Origin: Apostichopus japonicus
Lineage: Eukaryota; Echinodermata; Holothuroidea; Aspidochirotida; Stichopodidae
Length of the DNA: 64,000 nucleotides
Assembly: GCF_037975245.1 (NCBI RefSeq)
Contig: NC_092579.1
Location: 22,080,666 to 22,144,665, forward strand
Direction: 5' to 3'
Shown one piece after another: positions 12,626-29,236 of the stretch. Each line of letters opens with the position of its first letter. Position 1 is the first letter of the stretch. Under the pieces are notes generated by a model, which was not told the origin of the DNA, did no database searches, and was given only the letters and a program-made list of their open reading frames with translations. The translations under genes were made by a program, and so were the position numbers.

Positions 12626-14456
12626 TGAATTGATTAATTATGTGCTCAATATAAATGCCAGACAGGTGTGTATGGTAACAGGACCAGCTACATAGAAACA
12701 GCTGCAGTTTAGGTTATATTATGGCGAGGGATCCGAATTGAACACGGGGACGGCACGGGGTATAAAGAAGCGCGCCAGGAAATTCATTTTCCTTGTGTTG
12801 ATGATATCAGTTTGAAGACACACATTAAATACATTAACGATGGACTATTAATATCTGTAATACGCCATGATGTCTGTACAAGATGAAGTACTCACTACCT
12901 TGCTTTATTTTGCAACTAAGATCAATTCTATACCAGAAACAGATTATTCAGACGACGAGAGAAAAAGAGAGAGAGAGAGGTGGAGAGAGAAACGATAGAA
13001 TCATTTATGAATTACAAACGGCGTTCTTTAACAACTTTTGGATTCACATGAGTTTTTTTTCTTTTGCCCTTTTTTGTTGTTAGATGGTCATTTATAACTT
13101 CTGTGGATTCATTTAACGACTTTCTGACGTGAGTTGCGGATCCTGTTAGGAATGACAATTTATTACTCTACAGATCAACCATCTCGTATCAAATAATTGG
13201 TAACAAGATTATCTGAAAGTTATTAAGGCTTGGTGGTGGGTCATGACTTATCAACCCAAGATGATGATATAGATTTACCTGCAGTCGAACGATTCGAGGT
13301 TCTGCCAAAACTGGAAATGGAACACATATTTTCATCCTGCGGTATATAATCGGTAAGGTTTCAATATACTATTTCCTTTTCATATGTATATTTGTTCAAG
13401 TTTGTAAATTGACTTAGGTCTATAGACTAGAGCAAATGAACCAGTAAACTACCAAAATAGGACCACCTTATTGAACCAGCTAAGTACTAGGGTAACTCGT
13501 AATTGTCTAAAGAAATATATTCTCTTTACAAGTACTTTATATAAGTTATATTATATTATGTTAAACGATTGAAGGTTTTTCAAGGAGGGGTTGGGCTATC
13601 CAATTAAATTAATGTGTCAAACAAATTTCGCGACCTTAGAATAGGTGTTGGGGATTGGGTGTGTGGTGGGGGGGGGGGTTGCGCGGGTCACCTTTACTTT
13701 GTGTAGCCATTTTATAGCCGGTTTCCCAATCCACCGCGATTATTTGCGATGCTACATGACTAATATAATACATCTACGCCTTAACCTAAGGTTAAGAAGG
13801 GTATTTCCGATGATGGCGGTACACTAGTGGGTGAAGGAGTCGCCGAAGGGGCAGCTGCAAACTTGAATTTATTTCTCGTTCTCTCGTTTCGATTTTCAAA
13901 CACAAAATTATTAGGGGTTTATACCGTCTTGCACCCCTCCTCCTCCCCACACTCCCTCAATTTCCTACGCCTCTGTACATTGAAACTAAAAAGTGTTGAT
14001 GTAGGCATATCCTTTGGTAATTATACTATCACTCTGCAAAATAGTAAAATTTAAAATCTTACGCGGTGATTTCTGACAGACCCAGACAAGACTTAACATG
14101 ACACGTATACACGGTTACAAGTATACCAAGGAAACGCGATTTGAATTTAGGACTTAAATTAGAATTTAACCCTAATAACGGACGTCGTTGAACTTCACAT
14201 CACAGACCTTAACTATAGAATATAATGTAGTAATTGGCAACACAAATAACTTCCTGATTTTAATGTTTAACATAAAGTCATCGTTTGTTTCCAAAGTCAA
14301 AGGGATCATTTGAAACGGATGTCATATAGAATGCTATGCACGTTACAGCCATGTGGAATTTGTTAAATTGCGTCTTTACCACGTGTAATGAATGTTGGTG
14401 AAATACTGACTATAGCAGAGAGATGGTTCAGAAGGCTGGTGTCTGGTTCTATGTCT
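12626..14456. other. Intergenic, nothing assigned
   Basis: No exon is recognised. A GA-rich simple stretch lies at 12950-12990 and a G-run at 13668-13678. Confidence 0.4.
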
Positions 14457-14720
14457 CGGAGGGGAGGGGGAGGGGTGGGGAGGAGGGAGGGGGAGGGTTA
14501 GGCAGGGCGCCGCCGAAACTGACACATTTAATTGAAGGTGATGCGTATAGCTGTATAATTAACGAACGAACGAATGAATGAAGAAAAATTAAATAAATGG
14601 ATGAGGGAACGGATTAATGAATGGATGAATGAATGAATGAATAGTTGGATGGAGAACTGAGACGGACGAACAAACGAACGAACGGATCGTACGAACGACC
14701 GAACGAACGAACGAATGATA
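14457..14720. repeat. G-quadruplex-prone block and (GAAY)n low-complexity tract
   Basis: Positions 14457-14505 contain many consecutive GGGG/GGGGG runs separated by one or two bases. From 14560 to 14720 the sequence is an imperfect array of GAAC, GAAT and GGAT tetranucleotides. Confidence 0.85.
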
Positions 14721-16404
14721 AAGCGAAACGGCCATGTGATGTTTTAACCTAAATGTACATCAGCTGCAGCTAAGAAGCCAGATACAATATAATGATCAAT
14801 GATTCTTAAAGTGTTATATTATATATAGCAATCTGCATGGACATAAGTATCATTACAAGAAATGTGATTATCAATAGGTTGATCAATCGATTCGATGGCT
14901 ACACCCTTCGTATTTCTTTGGCTTATTGTGTCACCTTTCTTGTAAATATCGATTGTTATAAACACGACCGTCAAATAAACTAGGGTGCTGGTCAGAGAGT
15001 CGATGAGAAGAAACATAATAATGATACCATTCCATCGACGAACATGTTGACTGTAGAAGGGACATACGCGATGTGTGCCCAGTATATTTTCGCGTAACGT
15101 TCCGTGAATGTAAGTATATATAACTCTCAATAAGTTTTTAAACTTTCAGTTCTGACCATCGGTAACAAAATATTTATTGGGTTATATGTTTAATATTTAT
15201 AAATATATTACTTTGCTGCAACATACAACAATAATAATTTTTTATGAAATTCGGAAAGATAAGAACAATTATCGGAGGTTAACGTATGCTTGTAACATTA
15301 TTAAAAAGAATGTGAAATGTACAAAAAGGGGGGAAAGGGAAATAGTTTAAGAATAAATATTTTAAAATAATAATTATTTTGGTAAATGGACGGTGCTTAT
15401 ATATCTATAATGGTGCAATATTTTGCATGTTTTGAAGCAATGTCATAGTATATTTATGTACTGTACACTAAGATTGTGTAATATTGTTTGCCGGTGAGAT
15501 GGGTGGGGGGGGGGTGGATTAGGAGACTGATCCCCTTTTATTTCATTTCATTTCATTCGTTATTATATCGGTATAGAAGTCTTTAAATATAGTTGAAGTA
15601 AATAATTATAATAAAATGTATGTATAGAGCGCAACAATTTCCATGACTTACAATACCACATTATGTGTTTAATGTGCGACATTTCTGTCCTGCATGGGGA
15701 AAAAACTACTTTAAACAAATATGATGAGGCTATATGCTAAGTATTTATGTAATGAATACTGTGATGGGCTGTGAATGGTTGCATGTAAAACGTGATAATC
15801 ACAGAATTAATTCCATTAGCTTGTATGATAAATCCATTGTGTGTGTGTGTGTGTTGATTTCGTACTTACAACAGTGTAGCATATATTATTATGAGCAAAT
15901 TGAAGCAATGCATGTTTTGGCGTTTATCATATACCTGCGTAGCTTAGTTTTGTGTCATATTACTCCACTGCCTTCCGACAGACACACAGGAGAACCAGTA
16001 ACGTCAAGCGGGATTCTCTAATTGGACACAGTTATTCCGTATTGCGTATAATTATCTGAATGACAGTTGCTTCGATCTGTAAGCTATTGTACTATGGTGA
16101 TCCCATTACGAACCCATCTATTGTAATCATGGGGGTAATTGCACCAGGGGATATAACGGTCCAGCTTTGTATGGAAACACAATTGATGACCGGTATAGTA
16201 AACAGTCTGTCGACAAGTCCCACTTTTATCGATTAATCGATGTTCGTAAAAAGACAAGACATTGAAACTGCGTGGTTTTTGTATAATGTGTAAAGCAAAG
16301 GAACCAACTTTAAAGTGAGCATTTTGCACTGTCACCTGTTTCGACGAAGCTTGTATGTTGATATGTGATCTTCATGATTAACATATATAATGTATATATA
16401 TATT
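14721..16404. other. Intergenic, one hydrophobic open frame
   Basis: No gene can be confirmed. A 103-codon minus-strand frame (15130-14819) holds one strongly hydrophobic segment but matches nothing I recognise. A G-run lies at 15505-15516 and a (TG)n run at 15839-15854. Confidence 0.35.
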
Positions 16405-16407
16405 AAG

Positions 16408-16446
<39 letters not shown>
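16405..16446. repeat. (TA)n microsatellite
   Basis: About 40 bases of TA dinucleotides following shorter TA-rich sequence from 16382. Confidence 0.95.
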
Positions 16447-16447
<1 letters not shown>

Positions 16448-19400
16448 TGACCCCTTCCCATCCGTAACGACAGTGGGGTCAAGCACCAAAATTGTGTTAT
16501 TTTCCACAAATTTAACACCGATGCGATATAAATTCCCCTTCAAACATACGAGAACACACTATGCACCATCTACTTGCAGTTAGCGAAAATTTGCTTGTTG
16601 TTGCAACAAAACTATATGAAGTACACGGAGTTTATTTAACAGCGGTACAATTATACTTATTAGGTTGTTGTAATTATCTTTAATTACCCAAATAATGTAT
16701 TTTGTTTACTCTCTATATTTGTGTAAAGAAGGATATATTTTGAAGGACGTGCCGTTGATTTTCGGATTAAGCATGCGGTTACACTTAATCTTTTACTGAA
16801 TCTGCAGTAACGTCTATAGTTAGGAGGAAAAGTATGATAGTAGAACTTATTCCCTCCCCCTTTCATGGAAGTTAAATTCAACAACTCAGCGGTGGTATTT
16901 GGTCAGATTAATCTTGTCCAATTTCTAATTAATTGATGCATGGATAAACAGAATATAATCAAATTATCTGGTTGCATTATAGTACTGACCATCCAATAAG
17001 ATTTAATGCTGTGACGAGTAATAACTACGTAATGTTAATGCATCTCTCAAATGATAGCTCATTATATCATGACAGAGCTGTATTTATTCAAAGAAACTTA
17101 CAGCATTTTGGCAAAACTTACCTTTCTGTTGTCCTATTGCCAAACAACCTTATTTGCATATAAGAATCAAGATGGAGGCTGTTATTATTTCTAAAAAAAA
17201 TTGTCGAGGATAACTCTAGTCATATCAGCATATTCCAACCTTCTTGATCGAGAAAACACGACACAGTATAGTAAATATGGTTTTGTTCAAGTCATTACTA
17301 ATACTCGAATACGGCACTCGGGTGGAAATGGTCGGCACCGTTAGGTCAAAACTACATCCTCATATAGCCACATAGAAAGATTCCTTTCAAACACACGAAA
17401 CTGTTTTCAAATATCTGCCTATATAGCCTATACATATATTCATATACCCCATTGACCGAGGGCGCAACGAACTTCTCATTATACATAATCTAGGTGATAC
17501 TTCATTTTAAGAAAGAAGAAAAAGGGGTTGATATTACGGGTATACGACTTGAGCAAAGGCTGCAAGGTCACATGTTGCACGCACTGTGTGGTTTCAGGTA
17601 GGGTAAATATGATTCTTGCGTGAAGCTAGATAGTGTAGTCACGTAAAAGAGCCCTAGATAAATCATACTAAATTAATATAAGCAAGAAGCGCCTTATAAA
17701 ACGCCATTAGTACCTTGTACCAAGTCAAAATCTAAAAGACATGTCAGATTAGGCAGTTATAGGGACCATAACGTCAAGGGGTTGCGAAAGTCTAGGGTCC
17801 TCCGTGGACAATTCCAGGCAAGATATACCAACTTCCTCTTTTCAGGTTGTGTCTGCAAAACTTGAGGGGAGAGGAGGGTTATACGGTATATGCTGACCTA
17901 GGTCAAACCTGGTGAATAAATCCAGCACTGAACTCCATGATATTTTGATTTTGTATGTATATCATCATTGTCTGTACGATATTTTGCACAAGTTCGCCGT
18001 CTCTTAGTATAAATAATATGCTATGTTTAAATATCGCGTATTGAAGAATTGAAGGCGCCAACAGCATCGTCCCAAATTTATATGCTGGAAAGTCAGATAA
18101 AGCTAACCCGTCATCAAACTGCAACATATGTTCTTTCACAACCCCAATGTATTCTCCTTCCCGAAGAAATTTAGCTATCTAATTGGAACACTCCAAATGT
18201 GTGAGAATAACTTCAATGAATCCTTCAAGATATCACTTTTGATAACTTTTAGTAATATTTAGCGAGCAAATATGATGTGGCCAACACCTATGACCTTTAA
18301 AGTTTGACAATACTTTCATCCTTTCGCTGTGGAACTGCCTTACATCATTTTGAACGTCGACAGTTTAACATTCTCCATATAACCACGTTACAGACACCAT
18401 AGTATACATAGCACCTGTATAGCTGTACGCGGATCTGATTAAGGGTACGTTTTGTTCGTTGATACAGTTTCCGTACACATACAGTGTCCAGACGAGATCT
18501 TTTCACTAGACATAGACGCTGCCAGGCTCATTGTTATTTTGGGAGATGCAAACAATGTCATATACCATCCACGTTCCCTTTGAGCACCTAACTAAAGTGA
18601 CGGGTATTCTTGGGTGGTAATTTTCTGACAAGTTGATAGCAAGCATAATTCCAGACTGTTTATGGAAGCTGTTTCGCTCATCAATGAGTCACAACATAAA
18701 AGAAAGAAATATTCTTCGTATCTCTTTTTTTTAATGTGTGATGTCTTATATGCTGATATATGAGCGATATAACCAGAGAGTTAGGCTGTATACACATATA
18801 TACTTATGATCGTAAGCTAAAATGGCTGCCACAGGGAGACGAAATGAAAGGTATGCTTCTGCTGCCTATCTTGATCGTATAGGGGTAGAGTGGGGAGGGG
18901 AGAGGGGAGGGGTGAATGCTGACTGCAAATGCAATGTAGATGGGGAGGGAAGGGAAGGGGCCGGGATGATTTTCGATCGTCAGTTTCATTGTGTTCTTTG
19001 TCCATGACTATGCATATAGGTTTCGATTGTCTTATGTACATTCTATGGAAAGGGCAAAAATGTACCTGTTTCGTCAAAAAAAAAAGGAGATAAATGCACA
19101 TAGAAATGGAGAACATAAGTTCTATAGGTATGCATCGTATCTCCAGCTAAAAAATTCGGTTCGTATAATGCCTAGTTTGAAACTTATGTCCTTTCCCCTC
19201 AATGAAAACACGACCACACGTCACATTCATAATGTTGGTGTCAATGGCCTTAGTTTGAACTTAGGCTCACCTAAACCACAAACTAATGTATGTTAGGCTT
19301 TAGTCCCTAGCAACAGTACGCTGTTGATGCCGGTAGATTGTGCAAACGGATATTACATCTTTCATATACTATCATTGTATGATACAAACCCTACATACTT

Positions 19401-20166
19401 ATCTTACGCGTTTAATTTAGTCACTATTGTTACCGTGTTTATCTTAACTTGAAATCTTTTCTTCAAATTTCTCTGATATATGAGTAAGTGATCCTCGAAA
19501 CGTAAACAGTTATTACGACATTTCTGTCATTATGGTATTACCCAATTCAAACCATATATATTGAAATAGTGAAGGATGAGGTTAGTTAACGTCGTACCAG
19601 ATCTTTCAGCAACAACGTCAGAAGAAAAGCGTTAGAAATAAGGTGACAATGATTGTGACTGTAGAACCTGCTCGACTAGAAACCAGCTCGTACATAGAAA
19701 AGTGGCGTCAAGTGTATATAAACATAATAACCCTTACATGGGTAACGTGCATGTTGAATGTGGGCAAACCACCTCAGAAATAGGTCGAATCAAGTTTGAA
19801 AGAAGTTAGAATATACCCTTAGCATTGGCTCAACTGTAACGAAAATTGCGATGATGAAATATGTCTAAAATGGGTTTATAATCGGCATCCAAAATGAGGG
19901 GTATATTAATCAAATTTAAATTTAAAGAACGGAAACGCTATAAATGCATGATACACGAACAATGATTACAAAACACTTAAATATGGGCCAATCCACCTTG
20001 CAAACGTAGGATACAAACATGTATCGCGAGTAACCCATCTCTGCCATATATGTAGAAACATGTTCTTCGTTGGACAAACGATATCGTCACGGTAACATGA
20101 AACCTTAGTTTACAATGAACTAAGTTAGTGACATCATATCCCCGGCATTATAATTTACAAGCAATA

Positions 20167-20169
<3 letters not shown>
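16447..20169. other. Intergenic, nothing assigned
   Basis: No exon, RNA gene or bounded mobile element is recognised. A GGGGA-rich stretch lies at 18885-18962. Open frames here are under about 100 codons and look random. Confidence 0.4.
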
Positions 20170-22318
<2,149 letters not shown>

Positions 22319-22662
22319 TAGTGGCGGAGCTATAGGGGTATTAGTCGGGGGGGGGGCGAGGGTGGTCTGTAGGGGCGCTTCCGACACTATCTAAGCGGAG
22401 CGCCACCACATGATGTCGCAGAGCGTACAGAAATTTTGTTGAGTAAAATACTCCCTAGATCGCCGAAAATGACCTTTTCCGAGCCTTGCTAATTTGCAGA
22501 TAATGTGACAAATGTCAATAGGTAGATGAGAGCACAATAAAAAAAGTCAATAATAGCGAATAAGTAAAAAGCTGAAAAGGGCGCCAGCAGTACATTTGAG
22601 TCCGTCAGGGGTTGGGGGGGGGGGGGCATCCGCCCCCTCATTGTATGGACGCTCCGCCACTG
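22319..22662 (+). mobile_element. hAT-like MITE, family A copy 3
   Basis: The 344-bp copy starts at a degraded TAGTGGCGGAGC and ends GCTCCGCCACTG. The core is at 22387-22428. It lacks about 45 bases of the centre present in the other copies. No clear 8-bp target duplication is visible, so flank or end mutations are likely. Confidence 0.85.
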
Positions 22663-25309
22663 GATATGAGATTCAAGGTGTGAAGTTAGAGTTTTTTCCA
22701 ACTGATATATTGTAAACTCCTTACATTATTGTATAACTAGGGAGTTTCCTTAACAACTCCCTTGTGTAACGTTACAATATTTTGTAAGCTTCTTGCATTA
22801 ATCATTATTGCGTTGTCAGTACCATATAGAAACAGGGCAACGGATACAGTTCAGAACCCCTGATTGTTTTCAAGTAGGAACACTATACCTTATAAGACTG
22901 GTAGGAATTTCTTCTGACCTTGCCCATAAATACTAAACAATAAAGAATGAAGAGGGTCAATATTGCAGGCTCCGTTATCTAGGACACCCAGAAAGAAAGA
23001 AATCTCTCGATTAATTATTTTGTTTGACTCTATTCTAATTAGAACGACCCCCATATAAGACATCCGCTTTGGATAAATTTGGTCACAAAATCCATTATTG
23101 ACAAGGGGGAGTAACACAGATAACTGCCTATACACAGAACAGAAAATGAAAACGGAACTAAATGGAGTTATATCTCCCCCCCCCCCCCCCAAAAAAAAGG
23201 CTGCTAATTACTGATCAAAACATTTAAATACACAAAGGTTTATTTATCTGATTAACTCTATTATTTATTGTCTCTTTATTTCACCAACTTGACCTAACGT
23301 TACACCTTGCAGGAGCTTTTCATCTGTTGTTCGTTACGGTCCATTACTGTAATATAGGCCTATCCTTATTTGTTTAAGCGGTCGCCTACATAAAGAACAC
23401 TCGTTCAAGTCATTGTCAGACTTTGATATCTGTCCTTCCTTCTATACTTCTCTTTCTCTTTGCCAGTATAAATTGTTCACTGCCGCAGTCCTTGATCCCT
23501 GCCGGGTTAATGACAAGTATCTTCATTTTGCCCGACAAACTGTAATTAAATCAGGGCACCATCTATTGACCAATGGTTGCCCCGTGCATGAGGTTCAAGG
23601 CTGTGTTTGCCTACCATTCGTTGACCTACGAAGCGACGGCACTTGTCTAGAGAGATCATTTTATTTGCCTGCGCGGCTTATATATAGTCTTGATCCTTCC
23701 AAGCCCAAAACTTACTTATATACCATTAATTTATATATGAATGACCTAAATATACATGTATTATAATTCTACGAAGCCCCTTTTGCCTCCAGGAGCTTGA
23801 CATGCTGCAGATCACCCCCCCCCCCATCACCTGCCCCCCACACACATTAGACTCACCCTCTGGAAGTACTGTCATCTGTGGACGGAATAGCAATGATCTG
23901 TGTACCTATATCTTATCAGAGTTGTTGGCATATCTTCCCATGGTCGTCACGAAAGACCAACGGGTCGGGGAGGGGAAATTAGATTGACTGACTTCTTGTC
24001 CACACTCCTCCCAAGTATGGGCTCACTATATATGAATATGTATTTTGATTCTCAACTCCAGGTGAACTCTATGAACATCGAAGTCATTAGAGAAACAACT
24101 TTTTCCTAAACACATCTACACCATGTTGCCGAGATAAAGTTCCACGGATACCTTTGAAATGGAACCATCCGTCCAGCAATAAAACATGCCTAAAAGAATT
24201 TCAATAAAAGCAAAACAAGACTGAAATATCGCTGTCGAGAGTGATAGCATTGTCATCTGTACGGCCTAACATATAATGTATAATCTCTCCAGATACAAAG
24301 AATTGATTTTACTTCATATATTTATATTCATCTGTTTTGGTTTACACTCACTCCTCTCTGGTAATCAAGCACAATGGGTTATACTTCTTTTGCCCTTACG
24401 TACACTGCAGCATACCGGCCTAGCTGTTGCTGGCCTTTAGACGTACCCCCCCCCCCCCCTATGGAGGTTGATACAAGTGCATTACCCTCTATAACCTTTT
24501 CTTTTTTCATAGCTAATATTCACATGAGGAATAGCCGCACATTAAAGCTTTGTTTATCGTGCAATTATACAACTTATTTGTCATTCAATGCAGTACGCCG
24601 TAAGGACTCAAATATAGGTTTAAAAGATGTACCCAATATAGTTGTTTTGAGGCTGTTAGCATTGAAATTCAGCGTAATATTCAAACAGTCATATACATCT
24701 ACCAGAACTGAAGAGCAAACTATTTCATTGCCCATGCTTAATATCCCCTTTGTGATATGAATTATCAAGACGAACTTGGCTAGTCATGCTAAAATATTAC
24801 AATTTGAAACATTTTGAGTTTTTTTTTCTCGGATTATCGATATCGTGGAAGTTCACTCACTCACGGCCTTGGAAGAAACGCGACGGCTCAAGAGCTGTTG
24901 TAGGAATTTTTCAAGTATTTTTGGCCATATTCAGATATATGCTTATATCTGTAATCTAGCGTTTTGGGGGTTCGCTAACATACAAACAATACCTATGGTC
25001 TGTTTGGATGCAGATATATATTTACACGCAAACTGGTCAACCCTTGAACAGGGAACTTCATCGCGAGCAATTTTTCTTCGGGTAAGAAATGTTAATCGCT
25101 GATTGGTCAGTGAAATTGTTTACCGGTTTCCCAGTTTTCATTTATACGAACACTTATCAAAGGTGGTGGGCAGAATGGTTTTCTTTCCGAGTCAGGAGAG
25201 GAACTACACTTGAAAAGATCAGGGATTGGCGACCATTCAGTACGGATAATTAGGGTCTTTTTCTTCTCTCTCTCTTTCTTTAATAAAGGTCTTATTCGAT
25301 AAATTCCAG
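22663..25309. other. Intergenic, possible exon-like frames
   Basis: No gene is confirmed. A good acceptor (TCTTTGCCAG, ending 23466) opens a plus-strand frame with a cysteine-rich stretch (to 23766) that has no clear donor. A donor-like site lies near 25082. C-runs occur at 23179-23191, 23814-23825 and 24447-24459. Confidence 0.35.
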
Positions 25310-25378
25310 TTGAATTCGCTTAGCAGAGACCAAGCAGTTTTGGGAAGACTTGCAGACCGGAGAAGAAAGAAATTGAAA
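25310..25378 (+). CDS. Candidate isolated internal exon
   Basis: A 69-base segment lies between a TAAATTCCAG acceptor and a GTAAGT donor and is open in one frame only (phase 0 both ends, 23 codons). The residues are strongly basic at the end (RLADRRRKKLK). No start codon lies inside and no partner exon was found, so it may equally be 5' untranslated or chance. The protein family is unknown. Confidence 0.22.
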
Positions 25379-26245
25379 GTAAGTCGAATAACTGGTGCGA
25401 TAATGTTTCCATCAGTACAATTGAAAATATTGTATTAAATTAAGAATTATTTTTCTTTTTGGCACGTTTCTGTGTAGGAAATTATTATTGTTATTATTAT
25501 TGTTTATAAACAAAAAAACACGTGCGCAAATGAAAGTTTGATGCATTTTTTTGCTAATAAGTGAACCTTATTTGTGATAGTGAGGAGGATAAAGCGGCAA
25601 CTTGAGGTAAAGCTCAGAGGCTCAACCATATACAATTGCGGTGTGTTTATGTGTGTGTGTGAGGGGGGGGGATCTTATTCCCCAGAATAATCAGGGGGCG
25701 GGTCCAGCTTCCCAACTAACAGAGTATTATAAAGAAGTACCGTATAGCGTATAATACATAAATGTATAACACGTATGTACCGTATAATCTAAACAGTTGA
25801 AAAAATGTTGGATACAAGTTCTAAGGAGGTTCCACCCCCCCCCCCACCCCTTCAGCACCTGGAAAAGCTGACAAATACTCTCTGCGTATATTACATCAAA
25901 TTTGACGATATCGGGTGCAAGGTATAAATGACGAATGGGGGTTGGGAGGCAGGATAGGAAGAGGTGGGACTAGGTGATCGTTGGCGAGTATCAGGATTAC
26001 CCATCTCTATCGAGACATAAGGAGAGGCTATTAATTCCCTTGGCGTTTGTTCCATTTATGGGTAACATGTCATATTGGAACTGTTTTGGTCGCATCTGTT
26101 TACGATCAACGATGGTGCACAGTGCTCCATGAAGGGACAAGGGGACCACGCACAGGCGCGAATCCATGTAGTGTGGGGGTGTCTGCCCCCCCCCCTTTAC
26201 CTCGCACAAAGCAAAAAGGATTTATTAGCATAACATTGCGTTCAG

Positions 26246-26247
<2 letters not shown>
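25379..26247. other. Intergenic, nothing assigned
   Basis: Only short simple repeats are seen: a short ATT run near 25480, TG then G-run at 25641-25670, and C-runs at 25835-25847 and 26188-26198. Confidence 0.4.
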
Positions 26248-26284
<37 letters not shown>

Positions 26285-26382
26285 GTATATATATATATAT
26301 ATGTATATATATAAAAATTATATATTATATTATATATTATAAATTATATATTAAATTATATATATATATATATATAATTTAA
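26248..26382. repeat. Compound AT microsatellite
   Basis: (AT)n tracts alternate with TATATTA-type stretches. The frames across it are repeat artefacts. Confidence 0.95.
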
Positions 26383-28856
26383 AGGCGGTATATGCCTCGG
26401 AATGCACTATTTGACGCTCACAATGTGTTTTCCCCTCGACAATATGTTTTTCTGTGGAGGAGGATTCCAGACCTCACCCCCCCCCCCCCGCTTAGGACTT
26501 AGCTTTACGAACCCCCGAGCCATACCCTCCTTATAAAATCCTAGACTCCTCATACTGTACATGACCCTTCAGTAATTGTATATCTTGGCAAGTATAGAGC
26601 TCCATATAACATCCTACCGGAAGCCGAATGAGACGACGCTAAGCCTATGTTCTATTAATAAATATAAACAGATCTTCTGATATATCATAGATATGGTATA
26701 GAGAGACAACCATCAGTACTTGCATGGAGGATGGGTGGAACCTTCCTATGTATGTTATATATGTGAACCGAGATTGACCTGAGATTAAAGCGACCCGCGA
26801 CAAAAGTGTTAAGTCCGTTCACGTTTCCGCTCATAAAATCTAATATATCCTCTTGCATGGTTCATTCTTGAAAGCGCCAATTGGCAAAGAAAATAGAATG
26901 CAGTGAGGTTAATAGTAACCGCATGCATCAAGGTCATTAAGTTCCCTTTACTTTTTTAAGTGTACAAAATAAAACACAACTTATTACATCATAAATGCAT
27001 CATTCATGTTATCGGGAGAACATTTGAAATGTTGTCCAATCAAACAACTGCATATAATACCCTGTGGATAGATAAATATAGTTACCACTCTCCCACGCCC
27101 CCACACCAGCTGCCAATACTTAGTTTTCATAAACATAGTAAATATTTCTCAGTATAACATGACTGTCATATATATACGTCTGTGATATGCCTATTACTTA
27201 TAGTAGAGACGCAAATGGCGCGCAGAAAATATTACTCATGAATGTGTTGCTCATGGTATGTTTTATATAGAACCTTAGCGGCACAATAATGAGGTGTAAT
27301 TCACAAATAAGAGAGCGTCGAAATGGGTTCAAGTGGTTTCTGACACTCTATTAAAAGGAATCGTAAAAAAACATAACGAGGAAGGTTTCGTATCAGATTA
27401 TTCTCCGGTGAATCGTTACGCTGTCTTCTATGAATCGAAAAATGTTCGACAGCAAGGACAATAATATTCTTATTATTTCATCATCTTGCAACGAGAACAT
27501 AAACACATAATCCCCCTTTTTCTTAGTAGACAGAAAATTTGCCATTGCAATTTGAGGGTTCAACTATGGCGTCACATTTTTTTCCTGACATCCTATAAGA
27601 TAATTACAACATCATTCATGACACCATACGTCAGTCAGCCTACCATGTCACTGGAACCACATCTGGATCATATCTATGACATATCTATATGATATAATAA
27701 CCCCAGCTGGCCGAGTAACCGTTTTAAGGGTTCCCTTACGTAAAACATTAATCTTGAAATTGTCAAAGAATATATTGAGTGCTAGTAAATGTTCTTTCAG
27801 GTACATTCCGGTTTTCAACATAATTCAGCTTTTAAATTATGATAATTGACTGGAATGGTGAATTCTTGCTCCTTTTAAGCTAGATTGATGACGACATCAG
27901 CTCCTCAGTGTAGACCTATACATGTTAATATTAATATCTTGTTTTTAGCATGGACTCGACCAAGACAAGTTCTTTTCACTTCATGTAGGAACAACAGGGC
28001 ACCCTTGGAAGAAAATCAACACCATTGTCATTGAGACATTTTTTAATGCATTAGAAATATGTTATTTGAGTCTATGAAACATATTGTGTTTTCCTCTGAG
28101 GGAATGATCGAATTAGTCTATGTATGGTAGACTATAAGTATAGTTCAGCCGCTTTAAGATGAGGATGTCCTCTCCGGATGCTAAAAGGGTAATTAACGAA
28201 TAATTAAATGTATTATATAGGGATACATCTATAGACTGATAGTATTGATACTTGACGGTCTGCAACGTGACCAAATATTAATTTTGTGCCTAGATAAAGT
28301 CGGCCTTTAAAATGATAGTACATCACTACGTGATGTCAATTGTTGCATCATGATACAATTGTTATTTAGGGTGATGTTCGTTCATCGTCAAAGAGCAACA
28401 GATTCTTTTCTGATCATTCTTAAATGCCAAGGCCAAATACTTGCCCGAAACGAGCCAATTTCCGCAAGTTAAAGTTAATTAAATAAATATATAATGTATG
28501 TCTAAACAGGTAGATATATTTATATATATGCAAACAGGCAGTCAAAGAATTGCCTTCTCGTCTAGCCTTTGTTATCGTAACTTCAACAGCAAAAAACTAT
28601 AGAAATGACGTTCCTGGGTGATAGATGTCTCAGCTATAATTAAGGCAAAATTGATCCACCATGAGCAATGTTAAGTGCATGTGGTATACTTAAATATCAT
28701 GTTCATTCGAAGCGATATTTTTTTGTCTCATAATTCACAACACGTTCGTCGGCCAAAGTGGCCGGAAACAAAGGTTTAGAACACAGACCAAATATTTATT
28801 TGCCTGCATAAAACAGATATAGGGGAACCAAAACCCCTCCATTACTCCGTCCATAC
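26383..28856. other. Intergenic, nothing assigned
   Basis: No exon, RNA gene or bounded element is recognised. A C-run lies at 26477-26490. Confidence 0.4.
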
Positions 28857-29236
28857 CAGGGCCGTCTTAAGAGATCACCGGGCCCTGGGCCCGACAATGG
28901 AGCGGGGCCCCTCAATCAAGTGAGTTCGAAAAAAGTTGCGTGAAAAAGTGACATCCTTGACAATCGCTCAAGAATACATATGCCTGCATTTACCACCCCT
29001 CTCCATAGGCGTAGGAGCCTCATTTGATTTGAGGGGCTGCAACGACTTGCCCGAAAAATATAACCAACATTTTTCACGCGCTCCGCGCGCGTTCCACGTG
29101 TCAATGTGCATATCATCACATGCCAATATCATAAAATCGTTTTCCGTGTTATTCCCTTCCATATTGGTTAGAATTATTGGGAAGTCGTTACAACAATAAT
29201 GATAATAATTATATAAGTTTAACCATTGGAAACACA

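Noticed and set aside
24374-24760. 128-codon plus-strand frame
   Set aside because: It crosses a poly-C run, and no motif or splice signal supports it.
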